The notes: generated from the letters alone by a model not told the origin. A stretch of 64,000 nucleotides of DNA from DASQEH01 sp963765725 (GCA_963765725.1 CAVXXI010000003.1:868001-932000); one strand, 5' to 3'; positions 17,784 through 28,269 are shown, numbered from the stretch's first letter. Program-made: numbers and translations.

Positions 17784-18506
17784 ATGCCCACCCCCACGAA
17801 GGGTCCCCGTCTCGGCGGCACGCCGGCGCACCAGAAGATGATTCTGGCCAACCTGGCGACGAGCCTGTTCGAGCACGGCTCGATCACGACGACCGAGGCC
17901 AAGGCACGCCGGCTTCGGCCGTTCGCCGAGCGGCTGATCTCCAAGGCCAAGCGCGGTGACCTCCACAACCGCCGGCAGGTGCTGTCGGTGATCCGCGACA
18001 AGACGGTCGTCCACGTGCTGTTCACCGAGATCGGGCCGCGGTACGCCGAGCGCCCGGGCGGGTACACGCGGATCACGAAGATCGGCCCCCGCAAGGGCGA
18101 CAATGCGCCGATGGCGGTCATCGCCCTGGTCGAGGAGGCGGTGGCTGCGGCGAGCCGTCCGAGCGGACAGGGAGGAGCCACGCGTGCTCCGGCCCGCGGG
18201 TCCTCCACGCCCGCTGCGCCGGCTGCCGCGGCTGCGACGGACGAGGCGGCCGAGCCAGACGAGTCCGAGCAGTCGGATGTCGCCTCCGAGCAGCCGGACG
18301 TCGCGTCGGACGACCCCGAGCTGTCGGCGGGCGCGTCCGTCGACGGCCAGGTCGGCGAGGCCGACGAGCAGGTGGAGGCGCAGCAGGCAGTTGCCGACCA
18401 GGAGCCCCAGGGTGAGGCGGTCGTGCCGGACGCTGAGGCGTCCGCGGCCGACGACTCCGCCGATGCATCCCCTGCCGACGAGTCGCCGGGCGACGAGGCG
18501 AAGTAG
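17784..18506 (+). CDS. rplQ: 50S ribosomal protein L17 with an acidic C-terminal tail
   Basis: 240 residues. Residues 1-120 are L17 (PTKGPRLGGTPAHQKMILAN, ITTTEAKARRLRPFAERLI, GGYTRITKIGPRKGDNAPMA). The remaining 120 are Ala/Asp/Glu/Ser-rich with no cysteines or recognisable fold. Tails of this kind are common in high-GC Actinobacteria but this one doubles the protein. Last ribosomal gene of the operon; truA follows. Confidence 0.96.
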   Translation: MPTPTKGPRLGGTPAHQKMILANLATSLFEHGSITTTEAKARRLRPFAERLISKAKRGDLHNRRQVLSVIRDKTVVHVLFTEIGPRYAERPGGYTRITKIGPRKGDNAPMAVIALVEEAVAAASRPSGQGGATRAPARGSSTPAAPAAAAATDEAAEPDESEQSDVASEQPDVASDDPELSAGASVDGQVGEADEQVEAQQAVADQEPQGEAVVPDAEASAADDSADASPADESPGDEAK

Positions 18507-18584
18507 CCGGCCGGTAGCACCGACGTCCGCCGATTGCCCGTCACCGTGCCGAACGGCGGGCGACCTGGCCTCGCGGGCCGCGGC

Positions 18585-19433
18585 ATGGTGACCCATGCAG
18601 CCGACCCTGCACCCCCGATACGGCTGCGCCTCGACGTGAGGTACGACGGCTCCGAGTTCTCGGGGTGGGCGGCCCAGCCGGGTCGGCGTACGGTCCAGGA
18701 AACGCTGGAGCAGGCCCTCGCCACCGTGCTCGGCGGAACCCGGCCCCGGCTCACGGTGGCTGGGCGGACCGATGCCGGGGTGCACGCGCGCGGCCAGGTT
18801 GCTCACGCTGACGTCGACCGGGGCGTGCTCGGCGCAGACGCCGGTGGACTCGACCGGGTCACGGGCCGGCTCGCGAGGCTGCTGCCCGACGACGTACGGG
18901 TGAGGCGGGTGTCGGTCGCACCCGACGGTTTCGACGCGCGGTTCTCCGCCGTCTGGCGGCGGTATGCGTACCGCATCTGTGACAGTCCCCCCGGCGCCGA
19001 CCCGCTGGCACGTCGGCACGTGCTTGCCTGGCCGCGCCACCTCGACGATGAGGCGATGGCGCTGGCCGCGACGTCGTTGACCGGGGAGCACGACTTCGCC
19101 GCCTTCTGCCGCCGCCGTGCGGGCGCCACCACCGTCCGGGCGCTGCTGCGCCTCGACGCCCGCCGCGAGGGCGACGACCTCACCTTCGCGATCGTCGCCG
19201 ACGCCTTCTGCCACAACATGGTGCGCGCGCTCATCGGATGCCTGGTGGTCGTTGGGGAGGGCAAGCGTCCGCAGAGCTGGCCCGCCGCCGTGCTGGGTGG
19301 CCGGCAGCGCGACCCACGGGTACGGGTGCTGCCGCCCCGCGGTCTGACCCTCGAGGAGGTCGGGTACCCGCCCGACTCCGAACTGGCCGCCCGGGCGCAC
19401 CAGGCCCGCCGTCTCCGCCTCCCCACCCCCTAA
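18585..19433 (+). CDS. truA: tRNA pseudouridine(38-40) synthase TruA
   Basis: 282 residues. Converts U38-U40 in the anticodon stem-loop to pseudouridine. The catalytic Asp lies in VAGRTDAGVHARGQVAH, preceded by LRLDVRYDGSEFSGWAAQPG; the FCHNMVRALIG segment is also typical. Start ATG at 18585 (MVTHAADP) is preferred because the family core starts 12 residues later; the frame is open upstream to 18534. Usual position after rplQ. Confidence 0.95.
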   Translation: MVTHAADPAPPIRLRLDVRYDGSEFSGWAAQPGRRTVQETLEQALATVLGGTRPRLTVAGRTDAGVHARGQVAHADVDRGVLGADAGGLDRVTGRLARLLPDDVRVRRVSVAPDGFDARFSAVWRRYAYRICDSPPGADPLARRHVLAWPRHLDDEAMALAATSLTGEHDFAAFCRRRAGATTVRALLRLDARREGDDLTFAIVADAFCHNMVRALIGCLVVVGEGKRPQSWPAAVLGGRQRDPRVRVLPPRGLTLEEVGYPPDSELAARAHQARRLRLPTP

Positions 19434-19548
19434 CCTCGCGAGACGTCACCACGGCCCGGTTCTGCCGGGGTGTCGGTCACCGATCGCCGTCTCGGCGGCT
19501 GCCGACGCGAAGCGCGCTCCTCAGGTTCCCCGTGGCACCATCGCGTAC

Positions 19549-20172
19549 ATGAGCGACCACTACTTCTCCGGCCGGCCGCAGTCGCAGGAGGTACGCCAGC
19601 CGGTGACGCTCTCGGTGTGGGGACGCAACCTCACGCTGCAGTCGGCGACCGGAGTGTTCGCGTCGGGTCGCCTCGACATCGGTACCGCCGTGCTCTTCAG
19701 GGAGACCGAGCCGCCCACCCGGCCCGGGCGGTACCTCGACCTCGGCTGCGGGTACGGCGTCATCGCGTGTGCTCTCGCCACGGCGGCCCCCGCCGCCGAG
19801 GTGTGGGCGGTCGACGTCAACGAGCGGGCGCTGAGCCTGACCTCCGACAACGCGGCCGCGTGCTCCGTGGCTGATCGGGTGTCCACTGCGCTCCCGGACG
19901 ACGTGCCGCCGGACCTGGCGTTCGACGAGATCTGGTCGAACCCGCCGATCAGGGTCGGCAAGGCGGCTCTGCACGAGCTGCTGCTGCGATGGCTGCCCAG
20001 GCTCGCTCCCGGCGGCAGAGCGGTACTTGTCGTCGGTCGGCACCTGGGCGCCGACTCGTTGCAGCGCTGGATCCGCGACAGCGGCTGGCGATGCGACCGG
20101 CTGGGCTCGGCCAAGGGTTTCCGGGTGCTCGAGGTCGGCGGCCGTGCGACGGCCGTAGCGCCACGGCCGTAG
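19549..20172 (+). CDS. Class I SAM-dependent methyltransferase, RsmC-like small-domain type
   Basis: 207 residues. SAM-binding motif I is YLDLGCGYGVIACAL (~residues 64-78) and motif IV is NPPIRVGK, the N-P-P-(F/I) signature of guanine-N2 rRNA methyltransferases such as RsmC (16S G1207). N-terminal YFSGRPQSQEVRQPVTLSVWG fits the short actinobacterial RsmC-like proteins. The substrate position is inferred from family only. Single gene, converging on the UbiA gene. Confidence 0.85.
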   Translation: MSDHYFSGRPQSQEVRQPVTLSVWGRNLTLQSATGVFASGRLDIGTAVLFRETEPPTRPGRYLDLGCGYGVIACALATAAPAAEVWAVDVNERALSLTSDNAAACSVADRVSTALPDDVPPDLAFDEIWSNPPIRVGKAALHELLLRWLPRLAPGGRAVLVVGRHLGADSLQRWIRDSGWRCDRLGSAKGFRVLEVGGRATAVAPRP

Positions 20173-20189
20173 CGCTACCGTCGTGGCGC
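20158..20189. terminator. Hairpin between convergent genes
   Basis: GCGCCACG (20158-20165) pairs perfectly with CGTGGCGC (20182-20189), and the loop itself contains the palindrome GTAGCGCTAC. It overlaps the stop codon of the methyltransferase gene and lies just before the end of the opposing UbiA gene, so it could serve both. There is no clear T-run. Confidence 0.5.
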
Positions 20190-20208
20190 CGCCGCGGACC
20201 CGCCGGCC

Positions 20209-21048
20209 TCAGCGCAGCGCACCAGAGGACACGATAAGCGCGACATCGGCGGCAGCGATCGCCATGGTCGCGAAGAAGGCCGCCTCCGACGCGGGGTCCC
20301 TGCGCGAGGCGACGTATCCGAGCCCCGCGAACGCCACCGCCGCGGCAGCCAGCAGCCACGTGGCCACCGAGCCCTGGCCGGCCGTGGCCGCCACCGCCAC
20401 CACGGTTGCAGCGAGGGCGGCGCCGACGGCGGCGTACGACGACACGGTCCGGCCGAGTCGATGCGGCAGTCCGGAGATCCCCGTGTGCTGGTCGTCGTCC
20501 AGGTCCGGGAGGACGTTGCCGAAGTGGGCAGCAACCCCGATCATCCCGGCGGCGGCCAGGGTCCAGACCGGGGGCCAGCGGGGGCTCGGGAGCGCGAGAG
20601 TAGCTACCGCCGGCAGCCCGCCGAACGCCAGCAGGAACGGCAGCGGGGACAGCATGGTCGACTTCAGCCAGGCGTTGTACAGCCAACCCCAGACCACCAC
20701 CGACAGCTGCAGGGCTCCGGCTCGCCAGCCGAGCAGGAGCGACAGGGGTAGCGTCGCGGCTGTCGCGAGCGCCGTGGCGGTCCAGATCTCCCGCTGCGAG
20801 ACCAGGCCTTGCGCTACGGGCTTGTCCGTACGGCCGACTGCCCGGTCCCGTCCGGCGTCAAGCGCGTCGTTCGACCAGCCGATGGCCAGTTGGCCGGTGA
20901 GTACGGCCGCTGCGGCCGCGACGCAGGTCGCCAGAGCGTTGCCGGCGGCTGCGACGAGTACCGTGCTGAGCACGGTGACGGCGACGGTCGGTACCGGATG
21001 ACACGATGCAGCCAGCGCCCACGCCACACGGGGGAGCCGCCGATCCAT
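20209..21048 (-). CDS. UbiA-family membrane prenyltransferase
   Basis: 279 residues with eight or nine hydrophobic segments. Both Asp-rich prenyl-diphosphate motifs are visible: NDALDAGRD (~residues 59-67) and LPDLDDDQHTG (~residues 180-190). The family transfers isoprenoid chains to aromatic or other acceptors in the membrane; the acceptor cannot be told. Related actinobacterial proteins stand alone in conserved spots near primary-metabolism genes. Reads away from the flavoprotein pair across a 128-base divergent region. Confidence 0.85.
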   Translation of the reverse strand: MDRRLPRVAWALAASCHPVPTVAVTVLSTVLVAAAGNALATCVAAAAAVLTGQLAIGWSNDALDAGRDRAVGRTDKPVAQGLVSQREIWTATALATAATLPLSLLLGWRAGALQLSVVVWGWLYNAWLKSTMLSPLPFLLAFGGLPAVATLALPSPRWPPVWTLAAAGMIGVAAHFGNVLPDLDDDQHTGISGLPHRLGRTVSSYAAVGAALAATVVAVAATAGQGSVATWLLAAAAVAFAGLGYVASRRDPASEAAFFATMAIAAADVALIVSSGALR

Positions 21049-21176
21049 CCGGCCATCGTGTCACCCGGGCCGCGTACAGTGCTCTGGTCGTGCCCGCGTC
21101 GTACGCAGTCTTGCCCCGACCCGGAGCACGGCACCGGTAGCCGGTGGCGGCGTCCGGATCTGGCGGGAGGAGCCTC

Positions 21177-22547
21177 ATGAGCACCGAAGTCGATGTCGTC
21201 GTGATCGGCCTCGGGCCCGGTGGGGAGTACCTGGCCACCCAGCTGGCCACCGCGGGCCTCGAGGTCGTCGGTGTCGACCGCCGGCTGGTCGGCGGTGAGT
21301 GTCCGTACTTCGGCTGCGTTCCGACGAAGATGATGATCCGCGGCGCCGACCTGCTGGCCGAGGGCCGCCGGATCCCCGAGATGTCCGGTGCCAGCTCGGT
21401 GACGCCCGACTGGACCCTTGTCGCCACCCGGATCAGCGACGAGGCGACCGACGGCTGGAACGACCAGGTGGCCGTCGACCGACTAGTGAAGGCCGGGGTC
21501 ACGTTCGTCAGAGGTCACGCCAGGCTTGTCGGTCCGGGGAGGGTCGAGGTCGGCGGACAGACGTTCGAGGCCCGTCGGGGTGTCGTGCTCAACACGGGGA
21601 CAGAGCCCGCAGTGCCGCCGATCCCCGGTCTCGACGGCACCCCGTACTGGACGAACCGGGATGCGGTCCGCCTCGAGCAGCTGCCGGATTCCTTGATCGT
21701 CATCGGCGCAGGAGCCGTGGGCGTCGAGCTCGCCCAGGTGTTCTCCCGGTTCGGTGTCGGGGTGACGCTGGTCGATGCCGCCGAGAGAGTACTCGCTGCG
21801 GAGGAGCCCGAGTCGAGCGAGCTGCTGGCACGAATATTCGACGCCGAGGGCATCGAGGTCTTGACCGGCGCGTCGATCTCGTCGGTGGCGTACGCCGACG
21901 ACAGCTTCACCGTCACGGTCGACGGCTCCGCGCTGCAGGCCGATCGGCTGCTCGTCGCGACAGGGCGCCGTACCAATCTCGGTGAGCTGGGGCTCGAGAC
22001 GGTGTCGATCGACCCCACCTCGAAGGCGCTGGCGACCGACGAGCAGGTGCGGGTGACGCCGGGGTTGTGGGCCATCGGCGACATCACCGGCGAGGGCGGC
22101 TACACCCACGTGTCGATGTACCAGGCGGGTATCGCGATCGCGTCGATCCTGGGCTCGGACGACGCACCCACCGCTGACTACCGGGCGGTGCCGAGGGTGA
22201 CCTTCACCGACCCGGAGGTGGGCTCGGTCGGCATGACGGAGCAGCAGGCCCGAGACGCCGGCCTGCGGGTCCGCGTCGGGGTGACCGACCTGGCCACGTC
22301 GAGCCGCGGCTGGATCCACAAGGCAGGCAACGCCGGGCTGATCAAGCTTGTCGAGGACGCCGACCGAGGGGTGCTCGTCGGCGCCTCGAGCGTCGGCCCG
22401 AACGGTGGCGAGGTGTTGTCGGCACTTGCCGTCGCCGTACACGGCGAGGTGCCCACGAAGCGCCTGCGGTCGATGATCTATGCCTACCCGACCTTCCACC
22501 GGGCCATCGAGGCGGCGCTGCAGGAGCTTGCCCGTGACCGTGACTGA
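21177..22547 (+). CDS. FAD-dependent pyridine nucleotide-disulfide oxidoreductase (paralogue 1)
   Basis: 456 residues. FAD motif VVVIGLGPGGEYLATQLA at the N-terminus; redox pair in GGECPYFGCVPTKMM (C-x4-C); NAD(P) motif IVIGAGAVGVELAQVFSRFG; second FAD motif GLWAIGDITGEGGYTHVS; C-terminal dimer domain from PRVTFTDPEVGSVGMTE. The end reads MIYAYPTFHRAIEAAL, lacking the HPT-x-x-E catalytic pair of lipoamide dehydrogenase, so it is not a classical Lpd; mercuric-reductase or RclA-like enzymes are closer in shape. Substrate unknown. ATG at 21177 with GGGAGGAG six bases upstream. Confidence 0.88.
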   Translation: MSTEVDVVVIGLGPGGEYLATQLATAGLEVVGVDRRLVGGECPYFGCVPTKMMIRGADLLAEGRRIPEMSGASSVTPDWTLVATRISDEATDGWNDQVAVDRLVKAGVTFVRGHARLVGPGRVEVGGQTFEARRGVVLNTGTEPAVPPIPGLDGTPYWTNRDAVRLEQLPDSLIVIGAGAVGVELAQVFSRFGVGVTLVDAAERVLAAEEPESSELLARIFDAEGIEVLTGASISSVAYADDSFTVTVDGSALQADRLLVATGRRTNLGELGLETVSIDPTSKALATDEQVRVTPGLWAIGDITGEGGYTHVSMYQAGIAIASILGSDDAPTADYRAVPRVTFTDPEVGSVGMTEQQARDAGLRVRVGVTDLATSSRGWIHKAGNAGLIKLVEDADRGVLVGASSVGPNGGEVLSALAVAVHGEVPTKRLRSMIYAYPTFHRAIEAALQELARDRD

Positions 22548-22586
22548 GGGCCTCGCCGTTCGGCGGGCGTGCCGGCAGGGGTCGCG

Positions 22587-23948
22587 GTGAGGGAGGTCGA
22601 CGTCGTCGTCCTCGGTCTCGGTCCGGGTGGGCGTGACGCCGCGTCACAGCTGGCTCAGGCTGGCCTCGACGTCGTCGGCATCGACGAACGCCTCGTCGGC
22701 GGCGAGTGTCCGTTCTTCGGCTGCACTCCGACGAAGATGATGGTGCGGGCAGCCGAGCTGCTGGCCGAGTCGCGCCGCGTACCCGTGCTCGCCGGGACCT
22801 CGGACGTCCGACCGGACTGGTCTCGGGTCGCTGCACGAGTGGCCGGTGAGGCGACTCACGCCTGGACTGACGACGCCGAGGTCGCGGAGCTGACGGGCAG
22901 CGGGGTCACCTTCGTCCGCGACCACGGGGCTCTGGCCGGGCCGCGGACCATCGTGGTCGGTGACGGGCGGGAGCGGTACGTCGCGCGTCGCGGAGTCGTG
23001 CTCGCAACGGGGACGCGGCCGTCCGTACCTCCGATCGACGGACTCGCGCAGGCTCCGTACTGGACCAACCGGGACGTCGTACGGCTGACCACCCTTCCCG
23101 ATTCGCTGGCTGTGATCGGCGGCGGCTCGATCGGGGCCGAGCTGTGCCAGGTATTCGCGCGGTTCGGCGTCGCGGTGACTCTGCTGGAGGCGGAGGACCG
23201 CATCCTGTCGGCGTCGGAGCCCGAGGCGAGCGCCCTGCTTGCCGACCGCTTCGCCGACGAGGCGATCCAGGTGGTCACGGGGCAGGAGATCACGGGGGTT
23301 GACTGTCTCGGCGACCGGTTTGCGATCTCGCTGGGCGGCGACGCGGTCGAGGCGGACCGGTTGCTCGTCGCTTCCGGACGTACCAGCAACCTCGACGACG
23401 TCGGCCTCGAGACGGTCGGCCTCGACCCGACGATGGCGACGATCGACTGCGACTCCCACATGCGGGTCGCCGACGGCCTGTGGGCGATCGGCGACATCAC
23501 GGGCAAGGGCGCCTATACGCACGTCGCGCACTATCAGGCCGCGATCGCCGTCGCCGCGATCGTGGACGGCGACGGCGGGCACGAGGCCGACTACCGCGCC
23601 GTACCCAACGTCACGTTCACCGACCCTGAGATCGGTTCGGTCGGTATGACCGAGGCAGCTGCGCGCGAGGCGGGGCTCCGGGTACGTGTCGGCTGCGCCG
23701 ACCTCGCGGCGTCCCCGCGTGGCTGGGTACACGGCCCCGGCAACGCCGGGCTCGTGAAGGTCGTCGAGGACGCCGAGTCGTCGGTGCTGGTGGGAGCCAC
23801 GGTCGCCGGGCCGAGAGCCGGGGAGCTGCTCGGCCAGCTGACGCTCGCCGTACACGCCCGCGTGCCGACCGCGTCGCTCGACACGATGATCTATGCGTTC
23901 CCGACGTTCTACGAGACCGTCGGTCAGGCCATCGACGACCTCCACTGA
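22587..23948 (+). CDS. FAD-dependent pyridine nucleotide-disulfide oxidoreductase (paralogue 2)
   Basis: 453 residues, about 60% alike by eye to the preceding gene and collinear with it: VVVLGLGPGGRDAASQLAQA, GGECPFFGCTPTKMM, VIGGGSIGAELCQVFARFG, GLWAIGDITGKGAYTHVA, MIYAFPTFYETVGQAI. The GTG at 22587 follows AGGGG and aligns with the start of paralogue 1; a GTG at 22569 is possible. It too lacks the HPT-x-x-E motif. The 39-base gap suggests co-transcription, and the pair may be a heterodimer or a recent duplication. Confidence 0.87.
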   Translation: MREVDVVVLGLGPGGRDAASQLAQAGLDVVGIDERLVGGECPFFGCTPTKMMVRAAELLAESRRVPVLAGTSDVRPDWSRVAARVAGEATHAWTDDAEVAELTGSGVTFVRDHGALAGPRTIVVGDGRERYVARRGVVLATGTRPSVPPIDGLAQAPYWTNRDVVRLTTLPDSLAVIGGGSIGAELCQVFARFGVAVTLLEAEDRILSASEPEASALLADRFADEAIQVVTGQEITGVDCLGDRFAISLGGDAVEADRLLVASGRTSNLDDVGLETVGLDPTMATIDCDSHMRVADGLWAIGDITGKGAYTHVAHYQAAIAVAAIVDGDGGHEADYRAVPNVTFTDPEIGSVGMTEAAAREAGLRVRVGCADLAASPRGWVHGPGNAGLVKVVEDAESSVLVGATVAGPRAGELLGQLTLAVHARVPTASLDTMIYAFPTFYETVGQAIDDLH

Positions 23949-23950
23949 CC

Positions 23951-24253
23951 CGGGAGTCGCTCGTGCCCTGCCGAGGGGTCGCTTGTGTCCCGCCGAGGGG
24001 TCGCTTGTGTCCCGCCGAGGGGTCGCTTGTGTCCCGCCGAGGGGTCGCTTGTGTCCCGCCGAGGGGTCGCTTGTGTCCCGCCGAGGGGTCGCTTGTGTCC
24101 CGCCGAGAGGACTGCCGTCCCGGCATGGCGTCGCTGGATGTCCACGATTGGCCCGCGCGACGGTACATATAGGCCCGCTGGAAGGTTCATTCGCGCCCAC
24201 TGGACCGGACATTCTTGCCCTCTCGAACCGACATTTGCGACCGCTCGGCGGAG
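23951..24253. repeat. Tandem 22-bp repeat array, about 13 units in two subfamilies
   Basis: Six exact copies of a 22-base unit (GGGTCGCTTGTGTCCCGCCGAG) have GCTTGTGTCC at 23981, 24003, 24025, 24047, 24069 and 24091; a diverged copy precedes them and two or so diverged copies follow. From about 24144 a second, degenerate subfamily keeps the same 22-base step, with CAT- at 24166, 24188, 24210 and 24232 (type CATTCGCGCCCACTGGACCG). The whole 453-base gap between the flavoprotein gene and the ABC-F gene is mostly this array. Long open frames run through both strands because the unit has no stop codon, but they are not genes. Confidence 0.9.
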
Positions 24254-24401
24254 GGGGAAAAGGAGGTGCGCGGGGTGGCCCCGGCGGGGGATCATGAGAC
24301 GTTCGCGGGAGGCCGCGACCGAGGCCCGTGCGCTCGTGCGCGCGGCGGCGAGGGTCTGCTCGCGGGCGGCCCCGGCACGACACAGCGAGGATGGGACAGC
24401 G

Positions 24402-26084
24402 GTGGGGCACGTCGACGTGGCCGGGGTCCGGTACGAGCTCCCCGACGGCAGGGTGCTGCTCGACGACGTCTCGTTCCGGGTGGGTGAGGGCGCCAAGGTG
24501 GCTCTCGTCGGTGCCAACGGTGCCGGCAAGACGACCTTGCTGCGCATCATCACCGACGACCTGCAGCCGCATGCGGGCGTGGTGACCCGCTCCGGCGGGC
24601 TCGGCGTCATGCGGCAGATGGTGACCCAGGGGAACGAGGGGCGGACGGTCCACGACCTGTTGCTGTCCGTCGCGCCGCCCCGCGTACGCGCGGCCGCCAC
24701 CCGTGTCGACGAGGCGGAGCTCGCGATGATGGAGGCCGAAGACGAAAAGACCCAGATGCGGTACGCCGGGGCGCTCAGCGAGTGGGCCGACGCCGGCGGC
24801 TACGACATCGAGGTGCTCTGGGACGTCTGTACCGTCGCGGCTCTCGGCGTCCCGTACGACAAGGCCAAGTACCGGGCGCTGACCACGCTCAGCGGCGGCG
24901 AGCAGAAGCGGCTCGTGCTCGAGGCCCTCTTCCGCGGCCCCGACACGGTGCTGCTCCTCGACGAGCCCGACAACTTCCTCGACGTCCCGGCCAAGCTCTG
25001 GCTCGAGGAGCGGATGCGCGAGTCCGCGAAGACGGTTCTGTTCGTGAGCCACGACCGGGAGCTGATGAACAACACCGCGACGCGCGTGGTCACGGTCGAG
25101 CTCGGGGCCGCCGGCAACACCGTGTGGGTACACCCCGGTGGGTTCGCGACCTACCACCAGGCCCGGCGCGACCGCTTCGCACGGCTGGAGGAGCTTCGCA
25201 GGCGCTGGGACGAGGAACACGCGAAGCTCCGCGCGCTCATGCTCATGTACAAGCAGAAGGCGGCGTACAACGACGGGATGGCTTCGCGCTACCACGCGGC
25301 CGTCACCCGGCTCCGGCGCTTCGAGGACGCCGGGCCGCCCGAGAACCAGCCACGCGAGCAGAACGTCAAGATGCGCCTGAAGGGCGGCCGCACCGGCAAG
25401 CGCGCAGTGGTGTGTAAGGGGCTCGAGCTCGTCGGCCTCATGAAGCCCTTCGACTTGGAGGTCTGGTACGGCGAGCGGGTGGCCGTACTAGGGTCCAACG
25501 GCTCGGGAAAGTCGCATTTCCTCCGGCTGCTGGCCGCGGGCGGTTCCGACCCCGACGTCGAGCACCGGCCCGTCGGCGAGGTGCCGATCAAACCCGTCGC
25601 GCACACCGGGCGGGCGAAGCTGGGCGCGCGCGTGCGGCCGGGGTGGTTCGTGCAGACGCACGAGCACCCGGAGCTGAGAGGTCGCACGCTGCTCGAGATC
25701 CTGCACCGGGGCGACCATCACCGCGACGGGATGCCGCGCGAGCAGGCGGCGCGCGCGCTCGACCGGTACGAGCTGGCGTACGCCTCCGAGCAGAAGTTCG
25801 ACTCCCTGTCGGGCGGACAGCAGGCGCGGCTGCAGATCCTGCTGCTCGAGCTGTCCGGCGCGACCCTGCTGCTTCTCGACGAGCCCACCGACAACCTCGA
25901 CGTCGAGTCCGCAGAGGCGCTCGAGGAGGGTCTGGAGAGCTTCGAGGGCACGGTCGTGGCCGTGACGCACGACAGGTGGTTCGCCCGCGGCTTCGACCGG
26001 TTCCTGGTGTTCGGGGCCGATGGGACCGTGTACGAGTCCGACGAGGCCGTCTGGGACGAGGGCAGGGTCGTCCGCGTGCGCTGA
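24402..26084 (+). CDS. ABC-F family ATPase
   Basis: 560 residues with two ABC domains and no membrane segment. First domain: Walker A GANGAGKTTLL (~residues 38-48), signature LSGGEQKR, Walker B VLLLDEPDNFLD. A long charged helical linker (~residues 245-330, HQARRDRFARLEELRRRWDE) follows. Second domain: GSNGSGKSHFL, LSGGQQAR, LLLLDEPTDNLD. ABC-F proteins act on the ribosome, some giving antibiotic resistance, others as translation factors; which applies is unknown. GTG at 24402 (GHVDVAGVRYELPDG) after GCGAGGATG is chosen; the open frame reaches back into the repeat array. Confidence 0.92.
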   Translation: MGHVDVAGVRYELPDGRVLLDDVSFRVGEGAKVALVGANGAGKTTLLRIITDDLQPHAGVVTRSGGLGVMRQMVTQGNEGRTVHDLLLSVAPPRVRAAATRVDEAELAMMEAEDEKTQMRYAGALSEWADAGGYDIEVLWDVCTVAALGVPYDKAKYRALTTLSGGEQKRLVLEALFRGPDTVLLLDEPDNFLDVPAKLWLEERMRESAKTVLFVSHDRELMNNTATRVVTVELGAAGNTVWVHPGGFATYHQARRDRFARLEELRRRWDEEHAKLRALMLMYKQKAAYNDGMASRYHAAVTRLRRFEDAGPPENQPREQNVKMRLKGGRTGKRAVVCKGLELVGLMKPFDLEVWYGERVAVLGSNGSGKSHFLRLLAAGGSDPDVEHRPVGEVPIKPVAHTGRAKLGARVRPGWFVQTHEHPELRGRTLLEILHRGDHHRDGMPREQAARALDRYELAYASEQKFDSLSGGQQARLQILLLELSGATLLLLDEPTDNLDVESAEALEEGLESFEGTVVAVTHDRWFARGFDRFLVFGADGTVYESDEAVWDEGRVVRVR

Positions 26085-26124
26085 GCCGACGGCTGGAGCC
26101 CTCGACCCGGACGACGGGCTCAGC
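26080..26124. terminator. Candidate bidirectional terminator
   Basis: GCTGAGCC (26080-26087) and GGCTCAGC (26117-26124) are perfect inverted copies around the 43-base gap between the convergent ABC-F and citrate synthase genes; a shorter alternative GAGCCC/GGGCTC lies inside. No T-run on either strand. Confidence 0.4.
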
Positions 26125-26127
26125 CGA

Positions 26128-27456
<1,329 letters not shown>

Positions 27457-27666
27457 TCGGCTCTCCTTGCGATCGGGGCCCAGATCGTGGGCCGGACGTC
27501 GGACACGTGGGGGTGCAGCGGGCGCCACCTCGGAGGCGTCACGACTGGAGGTGTTCGGGTCCAACCTAAGCCCTAGTCGAGAATTGGGCTAACGCACCCG
27601 GTCCGCTTCCGGCGTTCCGACTGCAGGACCGCGAGTCGGTCGCCGCCAGCCCGCTTCCGCGGCGTT

Positions 27667-27696
27667 TTGACCCTGACCGCCAACGGCCGGTATTCT
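27667..27696 (+). promoter_or_regulatory. Promoter for rplM-rpsI
   Basis: TTGACC at 27667-27672 and TATTCT at 27691-27696, spacer 18, a good match to the housekeeping consensus. It predicts a leader of about 120 bases before the rplM GTG. The rest of the 369-base divergent region with gltA shows no gene. Confidence 0.65.
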
Positions 27697-27825
27697 GGGC
27701 GGTCGCCGTGCTTTTCGGCCGGCGACGAGCAACAGACACCCTATCGACCGTCCATGCCGGCTGCCGGAGTCCCGTTCCAGCCGCAGGACGCGAACACCAC
27801 CCGAGACGAACGAAGGTCGACGACC

Positions 27826-28269
27826 GTGCGCACGTACAGCCCGAAGCCAGCCGAGCTCACGCATGAGTGGCATGTCATCGACGCCACGGACGTCGTGCTC
27901 GGTCGGTTGGCCGTCCAGGTCGCGACGTTGCTGCGCGGCAAGCACAAGCCGACGTTCGCCCCGCACATGGACACCGGGGACTTCGTGATCGTGGTCAACG
28001 CCGACAAGGTCGCACTGTCGGGCAACAAGCGCGAGACGAAGATGGCCTACCGTCACTCGGGCTACCCGGGGGGTCTGTCGACGATGTCGTTCGGCGACCT
28101 GCTCGCCAAGGATCCGCGTCGCGCCGTCGAGAAGGCCGTTTGGGGGATGCTCCCCAAGAACCGTCTCAGCCGCCAGCTGCTCAAGAAGCTGAAGGTGTAC
28201 TCGGGGCCCAACCACCCCCACAAGGCCCAGCAGCCCCAACCGTTCGAGATCGTCCAGATCTCGCAGTGA
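27826..28269 (+). CDS. rplM: 50S ribosomal protein L13
   Basis: 147 residues: RTYSPKPAELTHEWHVIDAT, LGRLAVQVATLLRGKHK, YRHSGYPGGL, MLPKNRLSRQLLKKLKVY. An early-assembly 50S protein. GTG at 27826 gives the standard N-terminus with GAAGG upstream; the open frame reaches back to 27667 but that region carries the promoter. Followed by rpsI after 54 bases. Confidence 0.97.
   Translation: MRTYSPKPAELTHEWHVIDATDVVLGRLAVQVATLLRGKHKPTFAPHMDTGDFVIVVNADKVALSGNKRETKMAYRHSGYPGGLSTMSFGDLLAKDPRRAVEKAVWGMLPKNRLSRQLLKKLKVYSGPNHPHKAQQPQPFEIVQISQ

Noticed and set aside
23951..24253. CRISPR array
   Set aside because: Units are directly adjacent with no unique spacers, and no cas genes are near.
22644..25295. 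A very long open frame on the minus strand across the flavoprotein, the repeats and the ABC-F gene
   Set aside because: It is antisense to two clear genes, joins unrelated parts through a stop-free repeat array and has no coherent domain; high GC makes such shadows common.
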